From JBATTK01 sp049670505 (GTDB taxonomy: Bacteria; Bacteroidota; Bacteroidia; Flavobacteriales; Flavobacteriaceae): a stretch of 64,000 nucleotides of DNA. This document shows positions 45,580-53,651 of this stretch, piece after piece. Positions within the stretch are counted from its first letter, which is position 1. Every line of letters starts with the position of its first letter. The position numbers and the translations under genes were made by a program. Under the pieces are notes generated by a model. That model worked only from the letters and a program-made list of their open reading frames with translations. It was not told the DNA's origin and searched no databases. The stretch lies in contig JBATTK010000091.1 of the NCBI GenBank assembly GCA_049670505.1, positions 33,359 through 97,358 of the forward strand, written 5' to 3'.

Positions 45580-47685
45580 TCATCTTACAAAAGCGTTTGC
45601 CATACCCCCATCAACGTTTATAATGTTTCCCGTAGTTTTATTCAATATGCCGACTAAGGAAAATACGCCGTTCGCGATATCTTCCGGATAGATAATTTCG
45701 TTCAGTAAGTTTCTTTTTGCATAATGTTCGGGTAATTCTTCAACGGTTATTCCATATGCCTTTGCCCTACCTTCTGCCCAGTCACCTTCCCAGATTTTGC
45801 TTCCTACGATCACACCATCCGGGTTAACAACATTTACTCGTATTTTATCACCTCCCAATTCTGCGGCCAATAAACGGGCCATGTGCTGTTGGGAAGCCTT
45901 GGCAGTGCCGTAACCAACGTTGTTGGGTCCTGAAACCAGTCCGTTTTTGCTGGCAATACTGATAAAATCGCCTCCCAAGTTTTGTTTGCGCATGATAACT
46001 ACAGCTTGTTTGGCCAACTCAAATTGACCCTTTACCAATACGTTTTGCAAGAGATCCCAATCTTTCTCCGTAGTGTCCTCCAAGGGTTTGGATATGGCCA
46101 ATCCTGCACTATGCACAATGATGTCCAACCCACCAAATTCCAGACATGCTTTGTTATAGGCTTTGGTAATGGAACTACTTTTGGTTACATCGCAAATGGC
46201 ATAACCTGCCGTATCCCTGCCATAGGTCTCCAAGGCCTCCTTTAGTCGTTCCTCCGCAATATCCGTAAGGATCACATTGGCCCCTTCTTCAGCAAGCTTA
46301 TCCGCAATAGCCTTACCTATGCCACCACCGGCACCGGTGACCAGTGCCACTTTTCTGGATAGTGGTTGTTCTTTGGGCATACGCTGCAATTTTGCTTCTT
46401 CCAAAAGCCAATATTCTATATCAAAAGCTTCTTGTCTGGGCAGTGACGTATAAGCAGAAATTGCCTCTGCACCCCGCATAACATTGATGGCGTTGACATA
46501 AAATTCACTGGCCACCCTGGCAGTTTGCTTGTTTTTGGCAAAACTGAACATCCCTACACCCGGATAAATAATGATTACCGGATTAGGGTCTCTCATGGCC
46601 GGGCTATTATTCCGTTTACAATTTTCATAATACTCCTTATATTCGGCCCTATATGCTTCAAATGCCGGCTCCAAAATTTTCAGGACGGCCTTGGTATCGG
46701 TCATATCTTCTTTGGTATCCAATTGGAGTACCAGCGGTTGTATCTTGGTCCTTAGGAAATGGTCTGGACAAGAGGTTCCCATGGGGGCCAAACGAGCCAG
46801 ATCATTACTATTAATATATTCCAGTACCGTATCGCTATCCGTAAAATGACCTATCATTCTACTTTCTGAGGAGCATAGGCCACGGAGCATGGGAGCCAAG
46901 AGTGTGGCTTTGTCCAATCGCTCCTGTTTTGGAAGGGATTGCACTTTTTCTCCACTAAAGACACTTCCATTGCCCGCAATTTTATTTTCTATATACTCAG
47001 AGGCCATTTCTATGACCTCCAGACTGTTGATATAGCATTCATAGGAAGTATCTCCCCAGGTGAAAAGGCCGTGGCTGCCCAGGACTATTCCCCGGATACC
47101 TGGATTATCGGCAAGACATTTTTCTAGTTGTAGCCCCAAATCAAAGCCCGGTCTTTGCCAAGGTATCCACCCCATAGTATCTCCCCATATTTCCTTGGTT
47201 ACTTTTTCACTGTCCTTGGCGGCGGCAACTGCTATAAGCGCATCGGGGTGCAAATGGTCTATGTGCTTAAAAGGAAGCAGACCGTGAAGCGGTGTATCTA
47301 TAGACGGGGCTTTGCTGTCCAGGTCATAGATGCAGTGGTCAAAAAGACCTACCATTCTATCTTCATCCGAAAGACCTTCATATACATTTTTCAGATTTCG
47401 GAGTCTTTCGGTATATAGGGCGGCAATACCCGCTTTTGTCAGCGTTCCTATGTCGCCCCCGGAACCTTTGATCCACATGACCTCAACTTCTTCGTTGGTG
47501 AGAGGGTCTTTCTCCATTGTTTTACAACTGGTATTTCCCCCACCGTAATTGGTTATCCTAAGATCGGCCCCTAAAATATTGGAGCGATATAAAAAAAGAG
47601 CTACTTGATCATTGCCAAACCCACCTGCTTTTTCATCATCCCATAGGTAGTCTACATATCTGAATTTCTTTGTAAGATTTATCAT
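45580..47685 (-). CDS. bifunctional rhamnulose-1-phosphate aldolase/short-chain dehydrogenase
   Basis: A 701-residue two-domain enzyme of the family annotated as rhamnulose-1-phosphate aldolase/alcohol dehydrogenase. The class II aldolase part (about 1-410) has TNYGGGNTSCKT, MWIKGSGGDIGTL and LGSHGLFTWGD. The SDR part (about 425-701) has LVTGAGGGIGKAIAD and VGYGTAKASQQHM. It cleaves L-rhamnulose-1-phosphate to DHAP and lactaldehyde, and the second domain then oxidises lactaldehyde to lactate. First gene of the rhamnose operon, divergent from the GntR-type regulator, with 82 bases to the isomerase gene. Confidence 0.93.
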   Translation of the reverse strand: MINLTKKFRYVDYLWDDEKAGGFGNDQVALFLYRSNILGADLRITNYGGGNTSCKTMEKDPLTNEEVEVMWIKGSGGDIGTLTKAGIAALYTERLRNLKNVYEGLSDEDRMVGLFDHCIYDLDSKAPSIDTPLHGLLPFKHIDHLHPDALIAVAAAKDSEKVTKEIWGDTMGWIPWQRPGFDLGLQLEKCLADNPGIRGIVLGSHGLFTWGDTSYECYINSLEVIEMASEYIENKIAGNGSVFSGEKVQSLPKQERLDKATLLAPMLRGLCSSESRMIGHFTDSDTVLEYINSNDLARLAPMGTSCPDHFLRTKIQPLVLQLDTKEDMTDTKAVLKILEPAFEAYRAEYKEYYENCKRNNSPAMRDPNPVIIIYPGVGMFSFAKNKQTARVASEFYVNAINVMRGAEAISAYTSLPRQEAFDIEYWLLEEAKLQRMPKEQPLSRKVALVTGAGGGIGKAIADKLAEEGANVILTDIAEERLKEALETYGRDTAGYAICDVTKSSSITKAYNKACLEFGGLDIIVHSAGLAISKPLEDTTEKDWDLLQNVLVKGQFELAKQAVVIMRKQNLGGDFISIASKNGLVSGPNNVGYGTAKASQQHMARLLAAELGGDKIRVNVVNPDGVIVGSKIWEGDWAEGRAKAYGITVEELPEHYAKRNLLNEIIYPEDIANGVFSLVGILNKTTGNIINVDGGMANAFVR

Positions 47686-47739
47686 ATTAATAGTTAAAAA
47701 ATTTCAATGACGAAAATATATCAACGTAAGGGCTTTTCT

Positions 47740-47758
47740 ATCCTGTACTGTACCGCTT
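47740..47758 (+). promoter_or_regulatory. candidate operator, ATCCTGT-type motif (rhamnose operon)
   Basis: ATCCTGTACTGTACCGCTT lies in the 203-base divergent region of the rhamnose operon and the GntR-type gene, 54 bases before the aldolase start. It has 16 of 19 identities with the site at 61774 and strong similarity to that at 51397. The centre contains GTAC-T-GTAC, an odd palindrome. A weaker copy (TCCTGTGATTATA) starts near 47832. Confidence 0.45.
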
Positions 47759-47888
47759 CGGACAAAGACAAACGATAATAGAAGTAGATGCTTAAATTTA
47801 GTGAACTAATTATTTAATCGTTTCTATTTTGTCCTGTGATTATAATATGTGTAAATTCCCCCAAAATTAAGTTCCTTTTTCTATAACT

Positions 47889-48929
47889 ATGTTTAAACAT
47901 ATTAAAATAGACGAGAACTCACGGATACCTAAATATAGGCAGATCGTGGACTCCATTATTCATAATATTTCCGAAGGGAATCTTAAGATGGATCAAAAAA
48001 TACCCTCTATAAATATGTTCAGTGAGGAGTTTTATCTATCCCGGGACACTGTGGAAAAAGCGTACAATATCTTAAAGGAACGTAAAATAATTTCATCCAT
48101 TAGAGGAAAAGGGTATTACATTACCAGGACAAAATTAATATCCAAGGTCAACATTCTATTCCTTATCAATAAATTAAGTTCCTATAAAATGAGGATTTAT
48201 AATTCCTTTATAAATAGTATAGGAGGTAATTCCCATACGGATCTTCATATTTATCACTGTGATGATTCTTTGTTTCTAAATTTATTGGATAAGAATATGG
48301 GTGCGTACGATTACTATATCATAATGCCCCATTTTAAGACAGAAGGATTAAATCATCTGAGTTATACGGATGAGGTAGTGGATGCCATTCATAAAATCCC
48401 AAAACAGAAGCTTATTATCATGGACAATAATAAACTTGGACTGAAAGGGGATTTCATTGAAATTTATCAAGATTTTGAAAATGACATTTATTACGCCCTA
48501 AAAGAAGGGCTGGCTAAAATTTCAAAGTATGAAAAATTGATCTTAACATATCCGGAAAAAGCCGTTTATCCCTATCCCAAAAGAATTTTACACGGATTTA
48601 GAAAATTCTGCGTTGAACATTCCATTGATTTTGAGATACTTGACGAAGTATACGATGATATGATACTCAAAAAAGGGGATTTGTTCATTACTATTGAAGA
48701 ATCCGACCTAGTGAATCTAGTCAATCAAATTCGTGATAAAGAATTTATATTGGGAACGGATATAGGCGTCATTTCCTATAATGACACCCCCTTAAAGGAA
48801 CTTTTGGGCATTACGGTAATTTCTACGGATTTTAAGGTTATGGGAGAGACCGCTGCCAATATGATCTTGAACAAGGAAAAAGGTAAAATAAAGAACCCTT
48901 TTAATTTTATTGACCGTAGCTCCATATAG
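47889..48929 (+). CDS. GntR-family regulator with LacI-type ligand domain
   Basis: A 346-residue protein. Residues 1-73 are a winged-helix GntR domain (ENSRIPKYRQIVDSII, SEEFYLSRDTVEKAYNIL, IRGKGYYITR). The remainder is a periplasmic-binding-protein-like sensor ending FKVMGETAANMILNKEKG, as in LacI family proteins. It is divergent from the rhamnose operon and is the most likely regulator of it, responding to L-rhamnose or a catabolite. It ends in TAG, which argues that TAG is a normal stop here. Confidence 0.9.
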   Translation: MFKHIKIDENSRIPKYRQIVDSIIHNISEGNLKMDQKIPSINMFSEEFYLSRDTVEKAYNILKERKIISSIRGKGYYITRTKLISKVNILFLINKLSSYKMRIYNSFINSIGGNSHTDLHIYHCDDSLFLNLLDKNMGAYDYYIIMPHFKTEGLNHLSYTDEVVDAIHKIPKQKLIIMDNNKLGLKGDFIEIYQDFENDIYYALKEGLAKISKYEKLILTYPEKAVYPYPKRILHGFRKFCVEHSIDFEILDEVYDDMILKKGDLFITIEESDLVNLVNQIRDKEFILGTDIGVISYNDTPLKELLGITVISTDFKVMGETAANMILNKEKGKIKNPFNFIDRSSI

Positions 48930-48965
48930 GACCATCATGCGGTCCCTGCCCACCGAATAGGAATG

Positions 48966-50399
48966 CTATTCTAGTGAAAAGTAATGATCGTACCATTTTC
49001 GCTCCCCGTTCGGGCCATCCTCTGATATGCCCGGCTTTTGAAGTTCACTTCCCCATACCGTTAGCCTTTTTTTCATCATTTTTGCCTTTTCGGGGTATTG
49101 TGCAATTAAGTTTTTGTTTTCATGCTCCGAAGTAGCTAGGTTGAATAGGTACTCCCGATTGCCTGCCTTAAGGAATTTGTAATCCCCCATCCGAATGGCG
49201 GATTGGTCCCAAAATCGCCAGAAAAGGGCCTCGTGGGGAACTCCACTCTTTGTACCGTTCAGGTATGGAATCAAATTTACCCCATCCAATTCCTTTATAG
49301 GTTCCGATCCCGCCAAGGCAACACAAGTAGCCGCAACATCCAAAGCGATGACCGCTTTATCATACACTATTCCTTTTGAAATGCCTGCGGGCCAGTTCAC
49401 CACAAACGGAACCCTTATACCTCCTTCCGAGAGCATACCTTTTTCCCCTACAAAGGGGGTGTTCAACGATCCGTCCCAAGCACCACCTTGGAACTAAATG
49501 GGGATATCTTCCATCGTTATTTTTAGGGGTGCGCCATTGTCGCTTATGAAAAAGATAACGGTATTCTCCTCAACGCCCATTTCCCGTAAGGTTTCTTTAA
49601 TTCTCCCAACCCCGTCATCGATTGCGGACATCATGGCCAGACAATGCCGCCTGCGTTCCGGCATATCGCCCGGAAATCTGTTCAAGTATTTTTCGGTGGC
49701 CTCCATGGGGACATGGGGCGCAAAGTAGGATAGATAAAAGAAAAAAGGCTTATTATGGTTCCTTTTAATAAAGGTGATGGCAGCATCCGTTTGAATATCC
49801 AACCGATAACCGTCCTGTACTATCCATTGTTCCTCCATATCCTTACCGTCCAAAGTGTAGGTTGCCCAATAGTTGTTTATATATCCTTGGAAAGTTTGTT
49901 GAAACCCCCTATGACTACTCATATAAGGAATCTTTTTGGAAAAAGGAATGTCCGATGGCACAATTTTGCTTTTACCTTTTAAAGCCGACATTTCTTTATC
50001 GATCCATTCATCTTGTTGATGGTTCGGATCTAAATGCCATTTTCCCGTCATGCCGGTTACATAACCCGCTTCCTGCATCCGCTCGGACAGTAGGATCTCG
50101 TCCAAGGGTAGTGGAATTGTTCCATTGTGATCCAAACCAAAACGTTGCTGATATCTACCCGTTAATAATCCGGCCCTTGATGGAATGCACTGTGGAGCCG
50201 TGATATAACCTGAAGTCATACGAACTCCATTTTTGGCCAATAGATCAATATTCGGTGTTCTTATATCATTGACCTGACCATTTATTCCTATGTCGGCATA
50301 CCCTTGATCATCGGTAAAGATGAGAATGATATTAGGCCTTTCCTGAGAAAACAATGGTACCAACACATGTATTGCAATAATAAAAAATAGTGTTTTCAT
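48966..50399 (-). pseudogene. S1-family sulfatase interrupted by an in-frame TAG
   Basis: A sulfatase reading frame of 478 codons with one in-frame stop TAG at 49494-49496. The upstream part (301 residues) has a signal peptide, RPNIILIFTDDQGYADIG and the FGly motif QCIPSRAGLLTG (Cys71). It ends at FISDNGAPLKITMEDIPI. The downstream part continues in the same frame with FQGGAWDGSLNTPF, GEKGMLSEGGIRVPF and the C-terminal subdomain. No frame change is needed, so a single base change can explain it. The upstream fragment has the catalytic centre but lacks the C-terminal subdomain. It may be a recent pseudogene or a sequencing error. It is downstream of the DUF1080 gene on the same strand. Confidence 0.85.
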
Positions 50400-50418
50400 A
50401 TGCTTATTTTATTATTTG

Positions 50419-50466
50419 AACCCATTGTGTATTTTGATTTTTGAGATCCAAAATACACAACGGGTT
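50419..50466. promoter_or_regulatory. long imperfect inverted repeat upstream of the interrupted sulfatase
   Basis: AACCCATTGTGTATTTTG pairs with CAAAATACACAACGGGTT (one mismatch) around a 12-base loop. It lies 20 bases upstream of the sulfatase start and after the DUF1080 stop. No T-run follows, so an operator or mRNA structure is more likely than a terminator. The rest of 50400-50614 has no visible gene. Confidence 0.6.
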
Positions 50467-50614
50467 ACTTGAAAATCCTGATATGGGAATACGATCGTCC
50501 TACAAATTATAACCCTGCTAGCATGACACAACCTCTGGCATTTACAAAAAGGGTCATAACACCTCCTTTTACGCTAGCTGTTTTGAAAAGGACAACGGTA
50601 TACACACGTTCATT

Positions 50615-51349
50615 TTACTCTAATTTTTTCACCCTAAAGTTTTTATAGGCAATCTTCATAGGCGGTCCTACATGAACTTGCACTCCCAGCCAACCACCAA
50701 ATTTCCGGTTTTGATCATCATCATCAATGGTGATACTCATCACTTTTTTGTTGATCATATGAATCAGTATATTACTGCGGATAATAAGATGATATTCATT
50801 CCACGATAACGGTCTTATATGGGATGCCAATAACGCTTTAGTTCCTACCGATCCGATAAGCTCGGGTGTTTTATCATTTTTTATCGAAGTTACCTGCCCT
50901 CTTAAGGCCAAAAAAGTTCTTCCTCTTTCCTCATAGTTTTGACCTGTCCACATTTGCTGCCCATCAATATCCGCTTGATATCCCTTAAGGGCATAGCGCC
51001 TGTTGGGAACCTTTGAACTCCTATAATTTATACCACTATTCCCCTTTTCTGAAACTTTGAAGTGTACTTTTAGTTCAAAGTCCCCATGGATACTATCGTT
51101 ATATATTAAAAAGGAATTTTCACTTAAAAGGTTGTCCGCCCTTACTTCCCCAACGATTGCACCATCTTTCACACTCCAATATTCCGGATCCCCTTGCCAG
51201 CCCTCAAGTGTCTTACCATCAAAAATGGGATAAAATCCGGACTCCTGTTCCCCTTCGATAGGAAATGTTTGGGAGAAGCCGTAAAAGGTGAAAAGAAATA
51301 AAAGAATGAAGCACTTTTTTTTGTTTTTTAAAAAATGGAATAGACGCAT
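50615..51349 (-). CDS. secreted DUF1080 (3-keto-disaccharide hydrolase-like) protein
   Basis: A 244-residue protein with a Sec signal (1-27, ending FYGFSQ). YPIFDGKTLEGWQGDPEYW is the DUF1080 start; NSGINYRSSKVPNRRYALKG and the YQADIDGQQMWTGQNYEERG segments follow and align with the domain copies in 36247..37638. One domain only. Probably periplasmic and acting with the exported Gfo/Idh/MocA enzymes. It is divergent from the DUF5722 gene with a paired ATCCTGT-type motif between. Confidence 0.88.
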   Translation of the reverse strand: MRLFHFLKNKKKCFILLFLFTFYGFSQTFPIEGEQESGFYPIFDGKTLEGWQGDPEYWSVKDGAIVGEVRADNLLSENSFLIYNDSIHGDFELKVHFKVSEKGNSGINYRSSKVPNRRYALKGYQADIDGQQMWTGQNYEERGRTFLALRGQVTSIKNDKTPELIGSVGTKALLASHIRPLSWNEYHLIIRSNILIHMINKKVMSITIDDDDQNRKFGGWLGVQVHVGPPMKIAYKNFRVKKLE

Positions 51350-51396
51350 CTGAAAGGTATTGATAGCTAAATGTATCTAGTTCTTTTTTTGAAACC

Positions 51397-51437
51397 ATCT
51401 TGTACTGTCCTGAGTTGTAGACAGTATACCACAGGAT
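51397..51437. promoter_or_regulatory. paired candidate operators, ATCCTGT-type motif
   Basis: Forward ATCTTGTACTGTCCTGAGTT at 51397-51416 and, on the minus strand, ATCCTGTGGTATACTGT at 51421-51437. The two are nearly back to back between the DUF1080 gene (start 51349) and the DUF5722 gene (start 51502). The minus-strand copy has 13 of 16 identities to that at 61848-61863. The forward copy matches the site at 47740 and 61774 in the GTACTG core. Confidence 0.45.
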
Positions 51438-51501
51438 AGTTAACTAAAAATGGTGGAGTAGTTTTAACGATACTGTAAAACACCTAGGCCAAACCTGTGA
51501 T

Positions 51502-53634
51502 ATGAAAAAATGCATACGCTTTCTTTTACTTTTAATTCTTCCTTTGGGCCTCTTCGCCCAAAATGAAGGGATTCCGCAATTGTTGAACCTGAAAAATTTT
51601 AATGACATTGAACTTAAAGTTTTATCGGACGGAACTTATGACATCGTTACCACAGGTAAGGTGCCAAATGTATTTACAATTCCGCTAACGACCGATCTGG
51701 ATAAAAAAAACAACTTTTTGGCCTTCTCATATTTCTGCCCTACCGGTGTAGATTTCATCCAACTCCATTTTTATCCGTCCGAGAAGAAAATAAACCCAAA
51801 AATTATGAGGGATGTCGGTTCTACGGAGGGATGGGTAGAATTTAAGATAGATCTTACCGAAGAACTTGAACATTGGGGAAAAAAGGGAGATTATCTGCGG
51901 CTAGACTTTGGAAAGGCACCTGATCTTAAAATTCAGGTCAAGGAACTGCAAATGAGGCCACAAACCGATAGGGAGGCACAACTTGAAGCGCAGAAAGAAC
52001 AGCGGAAAAAACGTGAACTGGTTCTGGAAAACAACATCAAAAAGTACTTGTCCAAAGGGTATCCGGACCAGATTACCCAGGTGCTTGTAACAGGGGATGC
52101 TATAAAAATAAAGGGGAATATTACCGACCAAAACAATTTGTACCTAGGTGAGGTGAGTCCATACGAGCATGCCACGGAACTCATTGATTTTGAATTTATG
52201 ACTCCGGTTAACACTACGGACGGCAATCTGAATATGACCGTTGATCGCATAGTGAAAAGACATGGTTACCAACAAGACCGGGTGCTTTCCAAATGGATAC
52301 TTTTAAAAAAGGGAGCGAACGGATTTTCCCCCGTTTCATCTGCCCGATATGCAGATTCCATCGTCCCAAAATATACGTATCCCTTTGTGAAACCTAGCAC
52401 AAAAAAAGGCTTGGGAGGATATAGCGCTAATAGGGAGGCTCCTGTTTCCGATTTGGACGATTTGGGCATAACCAGCGCTACGGTCAATATTTGGATTACC
52501 CATTTCTTTATGTCGGGCCCATCCCCGAAAAATATGCCGTTTGAATATATGGGAAAGACGTATTATGTGGATTCCGAAATGATACGGAAGTATGATGAAA
52601 CCTTGTTGACTACCGCTAAGCGAGATATTGAGGTCTCGGCCATACTTTTGGTAGATAAGGCCAACAAGGCAAAAGATGCCAAAATAGGACGCATCCTGCA
52701 ACATCCGGACTGCGACCCGGCAGGAATCTACAGTATGCCCAACCTTACTACTCCCGAAGGTGTTCAATATTATGCGGCCGTTCTAGATTTTCTCGCCAGT
52801 AGATATAGCCGACCCGATAAAAAACATGGGCGTATACACCATTATATCATCCATAATGAAGTAGATGCGGGCTGGGTATGGACAAATGCAGGAGATAAGA
52901 CCGCTTTGGTCTTTATGGATCTCTATCATAAATCCATGCGAATGTCCCACAATATAGCCCGAAAATACAATCCCAATTCAAAAGTATTTATCTCACTTAC
53001 CCATTATTGGAACTGGACCTCCAATCCCCATTTTTATCATTCCAAGGAACTATTGGAGCAGTTGTTGCAGTTTTCCAAAACCGAAGGGGATTTTGAATGG
53101 GCCATAGCGCAACATCCTTATCCCGAATCGCTAAGGGAACCTAAAACTTGGTTGGATGAAAAGGTGAGCTTCGATTTTGACACCAAACTGATTACCTTCA
53201 AGAACACCGAGGTCTTGGACGCTTGGGTAAAACAACCTCAGGTCCTGTTTAAAGGAAAAACCAAACGCATTGTTTATCTATCTGAAAACGGTACCAACTC
53301 CCCAACTTACAGTGAACAAGATTTGAACGAACAGGCTGCAGGAATGGCCTATGCCCTTAAAAAAATAAAATATCTGGATGGTATCGATGGATTTCAATAT
53401 CATAATTGGCAAGACAATCGCCGTGAGGGCGGATTACGAATAGGACTCAGAAGATTTCCGGACGACGAGGAAAAACCGGGAGCTACCAAACCCGTCTGGG
53501 AGGTATACCAAGCCTTTGGAACAGCGAACGAGGCTGCTGTATTTGACCCATACAAGAAAATGATAGGAATTAAAAGTTGGGCAGAGATACGCCATACGGA
53601 TACCATTGGAGGAAAAAAAAAGTCCGATCGTTAA
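51502..53634 (+). CDS. DUF5722 protein (predicted glycoside hydrolase-like TIM barrel)
   Basis: A 710-residue protein with a signal peptide (1-19, LGLFAQ). An N-terminal beta-rich part (20-150) and a charged linker (DREAQLEAQKEQRKKREL) are followed by the DUF5722 region (about 180-690) with HHYIIHNEVDAGWVW (Glu near 456), VFISLTHYWNW, IAQHPYPES and VYLSENGTNSP (Glu near 600). The two Glu-containing motifs lie where clan-A hydrolases keep acid/base and nucleophile. The reading frame ends 10 residues after the last conserved segment, directly at a slippery A-run. A -1 frameshift there would continue into the GH71/99-like frame. No catalytic activity is known for the family. Confidence 0.85.
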   Translation: MKKCIRFLLLLILPLGLFAQNEGIPQLLNLKNFNDIELKVLSDGTYDIVTTGKVPNVFTIPLTTDLDKKNNFLAFSYFCPTGVDFIQLHFYPSEKKINPKIMRDVGSTEGWVEFKIDLTEELEHWGKKGDYLRLDFGKAPDLKIQVKELQMRPQTDREAQLEAQKEQRKKRELVLENNIKKYLSKGYPDQITQVLVTGDAIKIKGNITDQNNLYLGEVSPYEHATELIDFEFMTPVNTTDGNLNMTVDRIVKRHGYQQDRVLSKWILLKKGANGFSPVSSARYADSIVPKYTYPFVKPSTKKGLGGYSANREAPVSDLDDLGITSATVNIWITHFFMSGPSPKNMPFEYMGKTYYVDSEMIRKYDETLLTTAKRDIEVSAILLVDKANKAKDAKIGRILQHPDCDPAGIYSMPNLTTPEGVQYYAAVLDFLASRYSRPDKKHGRIHHYIIHNEVDAGWVWTNAGDKTALVFMDLYHKSMRMSHNIARKYNPNSKVFISLTHYWNWTSNPHFYHSKELLEQLLQFSKTEGDFEWAIAQHPYPESLREPKTWLDEKVSFDFDTKLITFKNTEVLDAWVKQPQVLFKGKTKRIVYLSENGTNSPTYSEQDLNEQAAGMAYALKKIKYLDGIDGFQYHNWQDNRREGGLRIGLRRFPDDEEKPGATKPVWEVYQAFGTANEAAVFDPYKKMIGIKSWAEIRHTDTIGGKKKSDR

Positions 53635-53651
53635 GGAATATCCATAGCGAT
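53608..53651 (+). promoter_or_regulatory. candidate -1 programmed frameshift signal
   Basis: GGAGG at 53608-53612 is followed by nine A and a G. The last seven bases form A-AAA-AAG (53616-53622) in the correct phase of the DUF5722 frame, the heptamer used by dnaX. Four bases later, a hairpin begins: ATCGTTA at 53627-53633 with TAGCGAT at 53645-53651 (one GU pair) plus inner GGA/TCC pairs around an ATA loop. It encloses the zero-frame TAA (53632-53634). A -1 shift joins ...GGKKK to VRSLRNIHSDTW. All elements are seen in the sequence; use of the signal is inferred. Confidence 0.55.

Noticed and set aside
53577..53634. Independent start for the GH71/99-like gene at a TTG (53577) inside the DUF5722 gene
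   Set aside because: It would give no signal peptide and an unrelated basic N-terminus. The family similarity begins only after the A-run.
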